Positions 1-9,509 of a DNA stretch of 64,000 nt are shown piece by piece. The stretch comes from DLKC01 sp002478885 (GTDB lineage Bacteria > Bacteroidota > Bacteroidia > Chitinophagales > Chitinophagaceae). Position numbers and translations under genes: made by a program. Numbering within the stretch: the stretch's first letter is position 1; the number at the start of each line of letters is the position of its first letter. The notes under the pieces were generated by a model, which saw only the letters and a list, made by a program, of their open reading frames with translations, searched no databases and was not told the origin of the DNA. The stretch covers positions 1,054,001-1,118,000 of the forward strand of contig JAXLUI010000002.1 of assembly GCA_046329585.1 (NCBI GenBank), read 5' to 3'.

Positions 1-1
1 A

Positions 2-1771
2 TATGTCGCCGTCGGGCTTACCGCCGCAGAGGAGGAAGACACCTGGGACCAAAAAAAGAAATTGCTGGAGAAGCAATTGAAAGATGACAGTGGGAAACTT
101 ACGCGTTTCGAAAAATTCCAAAAGCGTTTCCTGCGCTTCTTAAACCAGTTGTTCCCTTTTCAAAAGCCTTTAGTTATTTTATACACGCTGCTAACCTGCG
201 GAGCAGTTGTTTTTTTATCGATGAATATAGGCCGGGACGTACTACCGAAAGTAAATGGCGGCCAGTTCCAGGTGCGGTTACGGGCACCTGATGGCACCCG
301 CCTTGAAAGGACAGAGGAAAAAACGATTGCGGCTTTGCATCTGCTGGAAGACCTGGTTGGGAAGCAAAATATAGCCGTTACCTCAGCTTATGTAGGGCAG
401 CACCCTGCGCAATTTTCTACCAGTCCCATTTACCTGTTCATGAGCGGGCCGCAGGAAGCGGTGTTGCAGGTAGCTTTGAAAGAAGATTACCAGGAGAACT
501 TAGATCTTCTTAAAGAACGCTTCCGGGAAAAAATGAAAGTTGCCATGCCTGATGTTGCGCTTTCATTTGAACCGATCGAGCTTACCGATAAAATTCTCAG
601 CCAGGGATCGCCTACACCCATCGAAGTAAGGATAGAAAGCAAGGATAAAAAACTCAATGAGCTTTATGCAAATAAAGTGATCGATAAACTGCAACAAATT
701 CCCTACCTGAGAGATGTGCAGCTGGCACAGCCAACAAAATACCCTGAGATAAATATTGATATCGACAGAACGAGAGCAGCTCAAATGGGCGTTAGTGTTT
801 CAGAAATATCACGTTCCTTAATCGCCTCCACTTCTTCGTCGCGTTATACCGAGAAGAATGTTTGGATCGATCCCAAAAGCAACCAGAGTTATAACGTGCA
901 GGTGGAGATACCGGAGAACCAGATGACGGACATCAACGACATCAAAGAAATACCGGTACTCAGCAACCAGGCCCGCCCGGTATTGGGGGATGTCGCGGAT
1001 GTAAAGCCAGACACAACTTTTGGAGAGAACGATAACATGGGCGCTCTGCCGTTTCTATCAGTCACCGCCAACCTGAACCAGGTCGATCTTGGTACCGCTA
1101 CCGAAGATGTAAAAGCCGCAATTCAGTCAATGGGATCATTACCAAAGGGGTTAACCATTGAGACCAAAGGTTTAACCGAAGTGTTAACTGATACCCTCAG
1201 CAGCCTTCAAACCGGGTTGCTGACTGCCGTGATCGTCATCTTCCTGATGCTGGCAGCCAACTTCCAATCCTTTAAAGTTTCCCTGGTCATATTGTCGACC
1301 ATTCCGGCAGTGCTGCTGGGGTCGTTGCTTATGCTCCTGTTTACCGGGTCTACACTAAACCTCCAATCGTATATGGGAATGATCATGTCGGTCGGCGTAT
1401 CCATTGCCAACTCCGTATTATTGATTACGAATGCGGAACACCTGCGCCGTCATAACGGAAATGCTTTGCTAAGTGCGAAAGAATCGGCGGCATTGCGTTT
1501 AAGGCCTATCCTTATGACCAGTGTTGCCATGGTAATGGGTATGATACCGATGGCCTCAGGATTAGGTGAAGGTGGTGACCAGGCAGCCCCGCTGGGCCGT
1601 GCCGTAATCGGCGGATTGATCGCTTCAACATTTGCGGCCCTGCTTGTTTTGCCGCTGGTATTTTCCTGGGTCCAGGGCAAGGCATCCACCGTTTCTGTTT
1701 CACTGGACCCCGAAGACAAAGAGAGCAAACATTATATCCCTGAGCTGCATCACCCGGCTGGTAACGCTTAG
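2..1771 (+). CDS. RND efflux transporter, inner-membrane permease (5'-truncated by window)
   Basis: The reading frame is open from the first bases of the window, so only the C-terminal ~589 residues are present. The visible part holds the second periplasmic (porter/docking) half, followed by the last membrane block: hydrophobic helices around LLTAVIVIFLMLAANF, VSLVILSTIPAVLLG and MGMIMSVGVSIANSVLLI, and a conserved GLGEGGDQAAPLGRAVIGGL stretch before the final helix. This is the organisation of AcrB/CusA-type (HAE1/HME) proton-driven pumps of the inner membrane. Substrate cannot be told from this half. A periplasmic adaptor gene follows 26 bp downstream on the same strand, so the two are probably co-transcribed; any outer-membrane TolC-like partner would lie upstream of the window. 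Confidence 0.93.
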   Translation, partial: YVAVGLTAAEEEDTWDQKKKLLEKQLKDDSGKLTRFEKFQKRFLRFLNQLFPFQKPLVILYTLLTCGAVVFLSMNIGRDVLPKVNGGQFQVRLRAPDGTRLERTEEKTIAALHLLEDLVGKQNIAVTSAYVGQHPAQFSTSPIYLFMSGPQEAVLQVALKEDYQENLDLLKERFREKMKVAMPDVALSFEPIELTDKILSQGSPTPIEVRIESKDKKLNELYANKVIDKLQQIPYLRDVQLAQPTKYPEINIDIDRTRAAQMGVSVSEISRSLIASTSSSRYTEKNVWIDPKSNQSYNVQVEIPENQMTDINDIKEIPVLSNQARPVLGDVADVKPDTTFGENDNMGALPFLSVTANLNQVDLGTATEDVKAAIQSMGSLPKGLTIETKGLTEVLTDTLSSLQTGLLTAVIVIFLMLAANFQSFKVSLVILSTIPAVLLGSLLMLLFTGSTLNLQSYMGMIMSVGVSIANSVLLITNAEHLRRHNGNALLSAKESAALRLRPILMTSVAMVMGMIPMASGLGEGGDQAAPLGRAVIGGLIASTFAALLVLPLVFSWVQGKASTVSVSLDPEDKESKHYIPELHHPAGNA

Positions 1772-1797
1772 TATTCACGACAAAAGAAAATGCAAGA

Positions 1798-2946
1798 ATG
1801 AACCGATACGACCAAACAACACCCGGCTTAAAGCTTCATCTATTTAGCGCTTTTGTGGCTGCAACTCTTCTGTGCGGCTGCCAGGCCGTCGAAAAACAGC
1901 CACAGCAAAATGCCCCGGCCGCACAAACTGTGACTGAGTCATTAGCGACGCAGGTTTTTGCGCTGCAAAAAGGACGGCTTTCCTCTTCTCTTCAAATTCC
2001 CGGGGAACTGGTTGCATATCAACGTGTGGATCTGTATGCCAAAGAAAACAGTTTTGTAAAAAATGTCTATGTTGATGTTGGCTCCGAAGTAAGCCAGGGC
2101 CAGCTACTCGTTACCATGGAAGCTCCTGAGCTTAGTTCACAACTCGCGGCTGCACTTTCCAACACTAAGTCGCGTGAAGCTATTTACGCGGCCAGCAAAG
2201 CCAATTACGACCGCCTTTTTGAGACCAGCCAAACACCCGGCACGGTTTCGCCGAACGATCTTGAGCAGGCATTGGCGCGCAAGAATTCCGACCTGGCCCA
2301 GCTCGAATCTGCCCGGGCCGCATATGCGCAAATCGCCGAAATGCAAAATTACCTGCAGATAAAAGCGCCGTTTAACGCCGTGGTTTCTGCGAGAAATACG
2401 AATCCCGGTGCCTATGTCGGGCCCTCCGGGAAAGGCTCCGATCAGCCTTTGTTCACCTTGCAGGAGCAAAAAAGATTACGGCTCGTGATAGCCGTTCCAG
2501 AAGCCTATACCGGTTATCTCAATGACAAAAACGAAGTAACATTCTCCGTAAAGTCCTTACCCGACCAACAATTCAAGGCGCAGGTGAAACGTATGGCCGG
2601 CGCCATCGACAGCAAACTGCGTTCAGAACGCATAGAAATGGATGTGGCAAACAACGACAAAAAATTATTACCCGGCATGGTGGCAGAAGTCAACCTTCCG
2701 CTTGCGGCGAGCGACAGCACTTTTGTGGTGCCCAGGTCGGCTGTCGTAAACTCAACCGAGAGTGTTTTTGTTATCCGAGCCGTTGGTAATAAAGCCGAAC
2801 GGGTACCCGTGAAAACAGGCAGGGAAGCCAATAGCAAAATAGAAATCTATGGCGATCTCCATGAAGGCGACACCCTGTTGATAACAGCCTCCGATGAGAT
2901 AAAGACCGGCAGTGATCTTACCAATTTAAAAACAGTAACTCCCTGA
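1798..2946 (+). CDS. RND efflux periplasmic adaptor subunit (HlyD/MFP family lipoprotein)
   Basis: 382 residues. The N-terminus has a hydrophobic segment ending in the lipobox LLCGC (Cys about residue 28), so the protein is predicted to be a lipid-anchored periplasmic adaptor. Next come a lipoyl/barrel half-motif (VYVDVGSEVSQGQLLVTMEAPEL), an alpha-helical hairpin region rich in Ala/Gln/Leu, the second lipoyl half (LQIKAPFNAVVSARNTNPGAYVG) and C-terminal beta-barrel and membrane-proximal domains. This is the classic membrane-fusion protein order. It should bridge the pump encoded 26 bp upstream to an outer-membrane channel. The next gene is convergent and more than 400 bp away, so this adaptor ends the operon. 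Confidence 0.92.
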   Translation: MNRYDQTTPGLKLHLFSAFVAATLLCGCQAVEKQPQQNAPAAQTVTESLATQVFALQKGRLSSSLQIPGELVAYQRVDLYAKENSFVKNVYVDVGSEVSQGQLLVTMEAPELSSQLAAALSNTKSREAIYAASKANYDRLFETSQTPGTVSPNDLEQALARKNSDLAQLESARAAYAQIAEMQNYLQIKAPFNAVVSARNTNPGAYVGPSGKGSDQPLFTLQEQKRLRLVIAVPEAYTGYLNDKNEVTFSVKSLPDQQFKAQVKRMAGAIDSKLRSERIEMDVANNDKKLLPGMVAEVNLPLAASDSTFVVPRSAVVNSTESVFVIRAVGNKAERVPVKTGREANSKIEIYGDLHEGDTLLITASDEIKTGSDLTNLKTVTP

Positions 2947-2997
2947 TTTCCTGTAATTTTTTATGTTACCGGCTATAGTATTTCATGGCGTCGCCGG

Positions 2998-3016
2998 TTG
3001 CGTCGCACACTTTTGC
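2998..3016 (+). repeat. Dispersed intergenic element, core copy 1
   Basis: Copy of the window-wide element (consensus core TTGCGTCGCACTCTTGTAC), here ending ACACTTTTGC. It lies about 50 bp after the adaptor stop codon. As in most copies, a CCGGC block sits 20-45 bp on the TTGCG side and ATGGC(G)TCG immediately precedes the core. The rest of the 421-bp gap holds an 11-bp tandem repeat and no credible gene. Confidence 0.85.
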
Positions 3017-3130
3017 CCAATAACCGTCGTCGGCTATGGCGTGGAAGTGCCTTTTTTGGCAGTTCCCCCCTTATTTGTCAGCAGAGATGGCTGGAAACTA
3101 CAATATGGCTTATACCAACTCCCTACCAAC

Positions 3131-3180
3131 CATCTACCAAGTATCTACCAAGTATCTACCAAGTAAGGCCTAAGCAAGGG
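3131..3180 (+). repeat. 11-bp tandem repeat (TATCTACCAAG x3) with conserved tail
   Basis: Three consecutive 11-mers: CATCTACCAAG at 3131 and TATCTACCAAG at 3142 and 3153. They are followed by TAAGGCCTAAGCAA. A second locus at 36445-36493 has the same architecture, with TATCTACCGGG units and the tail TAAGGCGCAAGCAA, so this is a dispersed repeat and not slippage at one site. Reading it as protein gives Tyr/Gln/Ser-rich junk; I do not regard it as coding. Confidence 0.8.
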
Positions 3181-3367
3181 GCTGTCTTGTACTGAAAAAA
3201 TTTTACCGGCATTTTGTCGTGTAATGAAAAAAATTTACCGCCTTTCAGCAGTATTGCTTGTATTTTACTGCAAGGAGGGTTATTTCCATGCCAAAAAAGG
3301 GGTTGAGTTGCATGTTGGCGTGATACTGACGCTGGTACCATTTTATACTGCAGGCGTTGGTGCGCCA

Positions 3368-4138
3368 CTAAAGGTTGATCTCGGCCATCTTACTCAGCAG
3401 TTCTTCTTTACGCCTGCGCGCAACTTCTATTTCGCTGCCATCGGTCATCCATACCTGGCCACCTTCGCCGCGCACATATTTTTTTATATGCATAAGATTT
3501 ACAACAGAGCTTTGGTGTGTGCGAAAAAAATGATGGTCAGCGAGCAGGTCTTCATATTCTTTTAAGTTTTTGCTTACAACAATTGGTTTTTGCTGGTGAA
3601 TATAAAATTTGCAATAGCCTGTGAGTGATTCTATCCAGATAATATCTTTCAGGTCGGTAAATAAAACACCTTCGCTTGTAGACAGCGCCAGTTTTTGCGG
3701 AGCCTTCTGCATTGGGTACTGCAGATGTTGCAAAGCCTGCTGAAACAGCAGCAGCTGCCCGGTCGCCAGTTTGTTCTTTTGTTTCAAGGCTTTCTCTACC
3801 GCGTCTTTCAGATCAACAGGATCAACCGGTTTTAAAACATAATCGATAGCGCTCAGTTTTAATGCCTGGATGGCAAAACCCTGGTGGGCCGTTACAAAAA
3901 TCACCTGGATATTGTCACTGTCCATTTCCTGCATCAGCTCGATGCCGCTTTTGCCGGGCATTTGAATGTCTAAAAAAAGCAGTTCCGGCCGCAGCAATTT
4001 TATTTTTTCCAGCCCTTCGGAGGCATTGGCAGCTTCCCCGATGATATCGACAGGAAGACCCAGGTGCAACAACATATTTTTGATTGCACTGCGGGCATTG
4101 GCTTCATCATCAATGATGAGTGTTTTAATCTGTAGCAT
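3368..4138 (-). CDS. LytTR-family response regulator
   Basis: 256 residues. The receiver domain (about 1-125) has the acidic pair DDE at 10-12, phospho-acceptor Asp57 (LLFLDIQMPG), Thr83 and Lys103 (LKPVD). The LytTR DNA-binding domain (about 150-250) shows IIWIESLTGYCKFYI, FFRTHQSSVVNLMHIKKY and VARRRKEELL. It is the cytoplasmic output partner of the histidine kinase directly upstream: the kinase stop and this start are separated by 4 bp on the minus strand, so the pair is translationally close and surely co-transcribed. The target genes are unknown. Neighbouring secreted or surface genes are candidates only by proximity. Confidence 0.95.
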   Translation of the reverse strand: MLQIKTLIIDDEANARSAIKNMLLHLGLPVDIIGEAANASEGLEKIKLLRPELLFLDIQMPGKSGIELMQEMDSDNIQVIFVTAHQGFAIQALKLSAIDYVLKPVDPVDLKDAVEKALKQKNKLATGQLLLFQQALQHLQYPMQKAPQKLALSTSEGVLFTDLKDIIWIESLTGYCKFYIHQQKPIVVSKNLKEYEDLLADHHFFRTHQSSVVNLMHIKKYVRGEGGQVWMTDGSEIEVARRRKEELLSKMAEINL

Positions 4139-4142
4139 AAAA

Positions 4143-7100
4143 TTATCTTAATGGCAATATGAACTTTACGGTGGTGCCTGCTGAAATTCCGTTTCCTGTT
4201 TTATCGGTAATTTCAATGGAGGCTTTTATATTCTGGATTTGCTGCAGGCTTTCCAGCATGCCTGCCGTTAATTTTTCCCCCTGTGAAGTATGGCCAGCTT
4301 TTGCGTTAAGCTGTGTACGGCCAATACCATTATCATCGATGATGATTTCCGCATCAGCATTAATAAGGCTACAATTAATCATTAATTTTTTCTCGCCGGC
4401 CTTTGGCATTAGCCCATGCAGTATGGCATTTTCCACGAACGGCTGTAATAACATTGGCGGAACTCTTGCATCCAGCAAATCATCGTTGTCTTCTACATTA
4501 AACGTATAACTAAATTCATTGTTAAAGCGGAAAGCTTCAATTTCAACATACATTTTAAGTGTTTCCATCACTTCGCCGAGCGGCAGGAAATTGTGCTTCG
4601 ACTGATCTAAAATGCGGCGCATCAACTTAGCAAATTTCGAAAGATAAGCAGCCGCATCAATGGTGTTATTACTGAGTATATAATTCTGGATGCTGTTAAG
4701 GCTGTTAAAAATAAAATGCGGGTTCATTTGAGCCCTGAGCGCCTGCATACGCAATTCACTCATCTGGAGTTTTATCTTATTATCCTTTTGTATGGAGTCA
4801 TCCCGCCTCTTCACCAGGTAGTAAACACCGAAAACTATTCCGCTTATGACCAGGATACGAAACCACCATTGTTGCCAGAAAGGCGGCGTAATTTCAAATT
4901 CAAAAATGGCAGGCTGCTCATTCCATTCTCCCTGGTGATTTGCGCTCTTTACTTTAAAGACATATTTATTCGGGGGCAGGTTTATATAATTCACTTTACG
5001 CTCTTTGCCCGGATACTTCCAGTCCTGGTCGAACCCTTCCAACATGCAGGCGTAATTGTTTTGCTGGCCCTGGTTGTAGTTGATACCTGTATAATTAAAA
5101 GAAATGCTGTTTTGCTTGTAGGAAAACACCTGCTCCGTGCCGGGAATAAACGACTCCCCGTCAACTTCTATGTGTGTAATTACATTGTCGGGGGTTTTCT
5201 TGTCCAGTAGAAAATTTCGCGGCTCAAAAAGGCAATAGGTTTTAGCGAATCCCAAAAACAAAGTCTTCTTTTCCGGGTCAGCGAAGTTTACACCAATCAC
5301 TTCGTCATCCGGTAAACCGTCAGCCCTTGTGAATGAAGAAAACTTCATTTTCTGCCTGTTGTAAAACACCAATCCTCCTTCGGTGGCAATCCATGCATTT
5401 CCATCCTTATCGCTGACTATATCATTGATGGCGGTGGAAATAATCCCCGTTTGCTTGGTAAACAGCTCAATACTACTGGTAGAAATATGGTAAATACCAA
5501 AAGCTCCGGCTACGTTCATATACAGCAGATCGCCGCCATCACTCGCCAAAGAACCAAGCGATCTTAACGCTTTACCATCTTTTGCGAGCAGAACGGTTGA
5601 GAAGACGTTTTTCGCAGGGTCGAATTTAACAAGTGTATCACCGCTCCCCATCCATATGTTCCCTTCTCCGTCCTCGGTTTTTGCATAGGCTCTTACCAGT
5701 GGAAATGTTCCCCCCCCGTATTTCGTTTTATAGTTTACAAACATGTTTTTCCCTGCATCATATTTTGAAATACCATTTGGCAGCGTCGTCCATATATTAC
5801 CCCTGCTGTCTTTCATCGGATATCCAGCTTCATCATCAAAAGAAGCGTCTTTCGCGATACCATTGGCGAGACTTATTTTTTTTGTGCCGGGATTCACCAG
5901 GATTGGTCCGTACACAGAAAACAGCCACATCATTTTTCCGGAAGGAAAAACCGCCGTGCTTACTACTTTTTTCCTGTAAGCTTCGGGAGTAGACTTACCA
6001 AAAAAAGCGTCGACCGTGTTGCGAACCGTATCAAGACTAAAAAGGCCGGCGCCCATACATGCCAGCCATAATTTTTTATTATCATAAATACCGTAGTCGT
6101 AGGAGACCAGGCCGGAGTAATTGCTCACTACATTGGTCAGCGCAGTATTAGTCTTAAACAAATTGGTTTTCAAAGACGACTGCAGCAGGCCCTTTGAAGT
6201 GCCAACCCATAAGTTAGTTTCGTCTTTGTACAGGTAAGCACCAAAGCCATCGGGCCAGGACGTAAACCATAACGGATGGTCTGCCGCCAAACGAATCGTA
6301 TTATTGTTACTGTTATACAATAAAGGCTCTCCAAAAAACGAGTTCACCAAAAGCACAGAATCATTTAAGGGGAAAGCATTGTAAAGCCGCTTTTGAGCAG
6401 GAATGCTTACCACTATCTTCTGTATAAAATTCCGGCCCGATAAGCTGTTGTCGTAACTTATATACTCATCATTGCCGGTAATTGCTGTTTTTGACAAAAT
6501 GCAAACAGCTTCATGATCAGACGTTTGGGCACTGACCAAATAAAACTTATCCCGGATGAAATCGTTCAGCTTAAAACCGGGAATTTTCTTTTCTGCCGCA
6601 ACAAGGTTTTGCCGGGCAAAATTAGCGTAATAAAACCCTGCTTTCTGCGGAGAAAAAAAATAGACATCCCCATGTGCATCTTTAAATAAATACCTGGCAA
6701 AATATCCTTTACTTAATCCCTCATCTGAAGTAATCATTTTCTTCAGCAGCTTGCCCTGGTCACTAAATACAAACAGGCCATGAATGGTAGAAACCCATAA
6801 TTCCTTGTCGCTTTTTTTATACAACAGGTCTTCCACGTAATAACCCGTGTTGGGAAATTTTGTATTAAACGGTAAGTCAATTTTTTGTCCCGATAGCGTT
6901 GCCGTGTTTAATAAGCATAATCCCGCATCCGTACCAACGGCCACCGTTGTTTTATCAATGAAACAAATTTTACTGATGTTGTTCGATGGCAAATTGTTTT
7001 TCTCATTGCTCAGCACGTTAATAAACTCCGTACCATCATAGCGGTTTAAACCTTCATGCGTGCCAATCCACAAAAACCCGGTCTCATCTTTCTGAAGGCA

Positions 7101-7217
7101 GGTAATAGTGTTGTTGCTTAAGCCATTTTGCGTAGTAAACGTGGTAATATTATTAAACCATTGCGCCGGGGAACATTGATAGAAAAATAATGCCGCAAAA
7201 AAGCTGATTATCCTCAT
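4143..7217 (-). CDS. Hybrid-free sensor histidine kinase with periplasmic two-component propeller
   Basis: 1024 residues. A short signal sequence (ISFFAALFFYQCSPAQ) is followed by a long periplasmic seven-bladed propeller pair built from two-component-regulator propeller repeats (for example FLWIGTHEGLNRYDG, ELWVSTIHGLFVF, NLWVGTSKGLL, NAWIATEGGLVFY). A Y_Y_Y immunoglobulin-like domain (about 690-765, ending YVFKVKSANHQGEWNE) and one membrane helix (WFRILVISGIVFGVYYLV) come next. The cytoplasmic part is a LytS/YehU-type His_kinase: MNPHFIFNSLNSIQN with phospho-acceptor His834, an N box QPFVENAILHG and an ATP-lid DDNGIG. It should autophosphorylate and signal to the adjacent LytTR regulator. 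Such propeller kinases usually sense extracellular polymers or their breakdown products; the ligand here is unknown. Confidence 0.95.
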   Translation of the reverse strand: MRIISFFAALFFYQCSPAQWFNNITTFTTQNGLSNNTITCLQKDETGFLWIGTHEGLNRYDGTEFINVLSNEKNNLPSNNISKICFIDKTTVAVGTDAGLCLLNTATLSGQKIDLPFNTKFPNTGYYVEDLLYKKSDKELWVSTIHGLFVFSDQGKLLKKMITSDEGLSKGYFARYLFKDAHGDVYFFSPQKAGFYYANFARQNLVAAEKKIPGFKLNDFIRDKFYLVSAQTSDHEAVCILSKTAITGNDEYISYDNSLSGRNFIQKIVVSIPAQKRLYNAFPLNDSVLLVNSFFGEPLLYNSNNNTIRLAADHPLWFTSWPDGFGAYLYKDETNLWVGTSKGLLQSSLKTNLFKTNTALTNVVSNYSGLVSYDYGIYDNKKLWLACMGAGLFSLDTVRNTVDAFFGKSTPEAYRKKVVSTAVFPSGKMMWLFSVYGPILVNPGTKKISLANGIAKDASFDDEAGYPMKDSRGNIWTTLPNGISKYDAGKNMFVNYKTKYGGGTFPLVRAYAKTEDGEGNIWMGSGDTLVKFDPAKNVFSTVLLAKDGKALRSLGSLASDGGDLLYMNVAGAFGIYHISTSSIELFTKQTGIISTAINDIVSDKDGNAWIATEGGLVFYNRQKMKFSSFTRADGLPDDEVIGVNFADPEKKTLFLGFAKTYCLFEPRNFLLDKKTPDNVITHIEVDGESFIPGTEQVFSYKQNSISFNYTGINYNQGQQNNYACMLEGFDQDWKYPGKERKVNYINLPPNKYVFKVKSANHQGEWNEQPAIFEFEITPPFWQQWWFRILVISGIVFGVYYLVKRRDDSIQKDNKIKLQMSELRMQALRAQMNPHFIFNSLNSIQNYILSNNTIDAAAYLSKFAKLMRRILDQSKHNFLPLGEVMETLKMYVEIEAFRFNNEFSYTFNVEDNDDLLDARVPPMLLQPFVENAILHGLMPKAGEKKLMINCSLINADAEIIIDDNGIGRTQLNAKAGHTSQGEKLTAGMLESLQQIQNIKASIEITDKTGNGISAGTTVKFILPLR

Positions 7218-7258
7218 GATAAGATGTTACTGCAAACTAAAAAAAATAAGCTGCTTAG

Positions 7259-7287
7259 CAAAGTATGTTATTGGCCCGGCAGATCAA
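7259..7287 (-). promoter_or_regulatory. Candidate Bacteroidota-type promoter for the kinase-regulator operon
   Basis: On the minus strand TTG (7287-7285), a 19-bp spacer and TACTTTG (7265-7259) match the Bacteroidota -33/-7 pattern with one base deleted in the -7 element. The implied start point is about 35 nt before the kinase ATG at 7217. The spacer contains the CCGGGCC block associated with the dispersed element copy at 7304, so element and promoter overlap. Confidence 0.45.
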
Positions 7288-7303
7288 TGCTATTAAGCTT
7301 TTC

Positions 7304-7599
7304 TTGCGACGCACCCTTGTACTTTACCGCAATGCGCAACAACGATAAAGCACCCCAGCCGCTTCGCCTGCCGGGATGCTCTACACTTGCTTTGACAGCC
7401 GTACTTGTAAGGCAGGTTGTATGCGGTGGCATGCAAGGATTGAAAAAGTTTTTCCGTTCAACGAGGGTTTGGGGAAGCCGGTACGCAACAGAAGTTTTGT
7501 ACTATATAATGAAAGGCGACACCGCAAAAAGGCTAAGACAGCAATAACACTTATTCGCATTGCTCCAAAATGTTTCCACTGTACAAGAGTGCGACGCAA
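7304..7599. repeat. Facing pair of dispersed element cores (7304-7322 +, 7581-7599 -)
   Basis: The plus-oriented core is a variant, TTGCGACGCACCCTTGTAC. The minus-oriented core at 7581, GTACAAGAGTGCGACGCAA, is an exact reverse complement of the consensus. Both are in the 421-bp gap between the kinase (7217) and the DUF1566 lipoprotein (7639). Apart from the promoter candidate and these elements I see nothing gene-like in the gap. Confidence 0.8.
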
Positions 7600-7638
7600 G
7601 GATGCACAATTGAAACGCTTAAGTTCGGTAAATAAAAA

Positions 7639-8223
7639 TTAAAAAGATTCAATGGCGCGAACATTTAAAGTGAAAGACTTACTGTCTTTAAACTGAAAAC
7701 CACCCCCAAATTCCTGGTCCCATGCAGTTCCCTTTGCAGCTTCGGAAGAGCTCCAGTAATTGCCGCCGGAAAGCCCGCCGATTACCGCACTTTGCTGGTA
7801 CATTAAATTAAGTTCATCTTTTGAAGGCAAGTACCAGTTTTTAAAACTACCCACACTGTAGTTATAGCATAAAAGCGCCGCATAGCTACCCGTAGTGCCA
7901 AGGGCAGCCACAATTTTATTGGTATTGGCCATTCCTTTACCAACAGCAGTGGCAGTTGCACCGGTTACAGTGTTCACGCCTTTCTTCCAGGCGATGCCCG
8001 TGCCCTGGTCTGATGTTGCAGCAATTAAACCATGCTGCCCCGAAGAGTCGATATAAAATATAATACCGCCATGGTAGCTTTGACCGATGGTGAATGTTGC
8101 TACCGCATCGGAATTATCTGATGCCTGCGACGCGGCAGAAGGGCTGCTGACTGTTTCTTTGGTACAGGAAATTACTGACAGCAGCATTAGTGTTGCAATA
8201 CCTGTTTTGATTGTTGTTTTCAT
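7639..8223 (-). CDS. DUF1566 (Lcl C-terminal-like) domain lipoprotein
   Basis: 194 residues. The N-terminus TLMLLSVISC is a lipobox (Cys20), so this is an exported lipoprotein. The remaining sequence matches DUF1566: YHGGIIFYIDSSGQHGLIAA near residue 52, then the hallmark WYLPSKDELNLMYQQ and YWSSSEAAKGTAWDQEF, ending VRAIESF. The fold is related to C-type-lectin/formylglycine-generating-enzyme-like domains; no catalytic role is known and a binding or surface function is likely. It stands alone; the next minus-strand gene starts 85 bp upstream at 8308-8970. Confidence 0.85.
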   Translation of the reverse strand: MKTTIKTGIATLMLLSVISCTKETVSSPSAASQASDNSDAVATFTIGQSYHGGIIFYIDSSGQHGLIAATSDQGTGIAWKKGVNTVTGATATAVGKGMANTNKIVAALGTTGSYAALLCYNYSVGSFKNWYLPSKDELNLMYQQSAVIGGLSGGNYWSSSEAAKGTAWDQEFGGGFQFKDSKSFTLNVRAIESF

Positions 8224-8307
8224 TGTTAGTGTATGAAGTTTGTGATATAAAAACTGACTTGTTCAATAAAGAAAAAACAATGCGGTTGTGTTGAGGCGTA
8301 GCAGCCG

Positions 8308-8970
8308 CTACTTACCAAATGCCTGCAGCAGCTTTGAAAAAATGTTCATCCTTTTTATTACGCCGGCGGTTTTCGACTTTCGCTCGTCGAGTATAATGGC
8401 GCCGTCTTCTTTCTCTACCCACTCCGCTCCTGTTTCTTCATCAACACCCACTTTAAATTTCCGCAGCCAGGTGTAGAGAGCAATACCTAGCACCAACCAG
8501 AACCCGGAGAAATAATACAGGTAGACTTTATCTTCCTTAAAACGCATGATGCTTTGCTGTACATAGGTCCCGTTTGAAGCCGCAACATAAATAACAGATA
8601 ATGGCTTGCCGGTTTCAAACTTATCCCACTCCTCCTTCGAAATATATTTGCTTGTTTTGGTACTTATAGATTTTCCGTCGTTTGCAGTAAAGGATATTTC
8701 CACTTCAAACTCGTTATTGCCTGTTTTCTCTTTCTCCAATACGGTGGCAATATGCTGTTCACCGCTGTTCAGGATCTTGCTTAAATCAGCTTCATCTTTA
8801 TAAAGCCACACACAACAGCCAACAAACAGCAGCGTGCATAAAACAAGCATTCTTAAACCAAGCGAATTGTGTTTACGCAGCACCAGCCAATACACAGCAA
8901 AGATGAAAGCCCCGATGAGTACCAGCTCCAGCGAAGCATTCATGTTGTCGAAAAAAAGACTGAGTAACAT
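8308..8970 (-). CDS. Membrane protein of unknown function, DUF3592-like
   Basis: 220 residues; a later start at Met10 (8943) is also possible. Two N-terminal hydrophobic helices (LVLIGAFIFAVYWLVL and MLVLCTLLFVGCCVWLY) precede a soluble beta-rich segment (HIATVLEKEKTGNNEFEVEISFTANDGKSI, then LSVIYVAASNGTYVQ). A third helix (YYFSGFWLVLGIALYTWL) and a charged cytoplasmic tail follow. A beta domain with VxYxxxnP-like spacing between helices recalls DUF3592 proteins, but I assign this only tentatively. No operon partner is evident. Confidence 0.7.
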   Translation of the reverse strand: MLLSLFFDNMNASLELVLIGAFIFAVYWLVLRKHNSLGLRMLVLCTLLFVGCCVWLYKDEADLSKILNSGEQHIATVLEKEKTGNNEFEVEISFTANDGKSISTKTSKYISKEEWDKFETGKPLSVIYVAASNGTYVQQSIMRFKEDKVYLYYFSGFWLVLGIALYTWLRKFKVGVDEETGAEWVEKEDGAIILDERKSKTAGVIKRMNIFSKLLQAFGK

Positions 8971-9059
8971 AGTACTTTAATTAAATAAACCAGGCAGTGC
9001 TTAAAGGGGTGGTGTTTTTACAAGTATCGCAACGGCCTTATATAACGTAATTCATTTGT

Positions 9060-9509
9060 TTAGTTCAAAGACGCTGCTGAGCCAAAACGCTGAAGCAACA
9101 GATCATCCAACTGATCGGCCCAGTAGCCGAGGTCGCTGATAAGGGTTTTAAATTCCGTGTAGTCCATTCCTTCTATATCTCTTTCAGCAACGGCATATAC
9201 AAAACCTTTTTCCGGAACAATGCTCAGCTTTAAACCCATATATGTTGTATTGTTTTGCAGCGCCTCTTCGTACAGCTGTATCTTTTTTTGATTATCTGCA
9301 GGTATTGCACAAACCGGTGAAAAACATCTTACAAACGTGCGCACCGTTTTGACCACCGTTTCATACGATGTCATAAAAACTTCTACAGATGCGGAACCCC
9401 TTGTAAAAAACCAAGAGTTGTTTTCTTTGCTGTAGATGCTTTCCGGTGTGCAGCCGATTTCTGCGCAAAGCTGGTTTATGTATACCCTTACCATTTCTGA
9501 AGTTGTCAT
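9060..9509 (-). CDS. YbjN-like / chaperone-fold protein of unknown function
   Basis: 149 residues, soluble, with no signal peptide. Alternating helices and strands (MVRVYINQLCAEIGCTPESIYSKENNSWFFTRGSASVEVFM, then FVYAVAERDIEGMDYTEFKTLISDLGYWADQLDDLL) suggest a YbjN/type III-chaperone-like fold, as found in many small Bacteroidota proteins. This is a structural impression, not a motif match. Gene structure is clear: an ATG preceded by AT-rich sequence and good length. It is flanked by the DUF3592-like gene and, upstream, by a 498-bp non-coding gap. Confidence 0.65.
   Translation of the reverse strand: MTTSEMVRVYINQLCAEIGCTPESIYSKENNSWFFTRGSASVEVFMTSYETVVKTVRTFVRCFSPVCAIPADNQKKIQLYEEALQNNTTYMGLKLSIVPEKGFVYAVAERDIEGMDYTEFKTLISDLGYWADQLDDLLLQRFGSAASLN

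Noticed and set aside
2963..3195. Two short overlapping plus-strand ORFs after the efflux adaptor
   Set aside because: Both read through the dispersed core and the tandem repeat; the Tyr/Gln/Ser-rich translations are products of the repeats.
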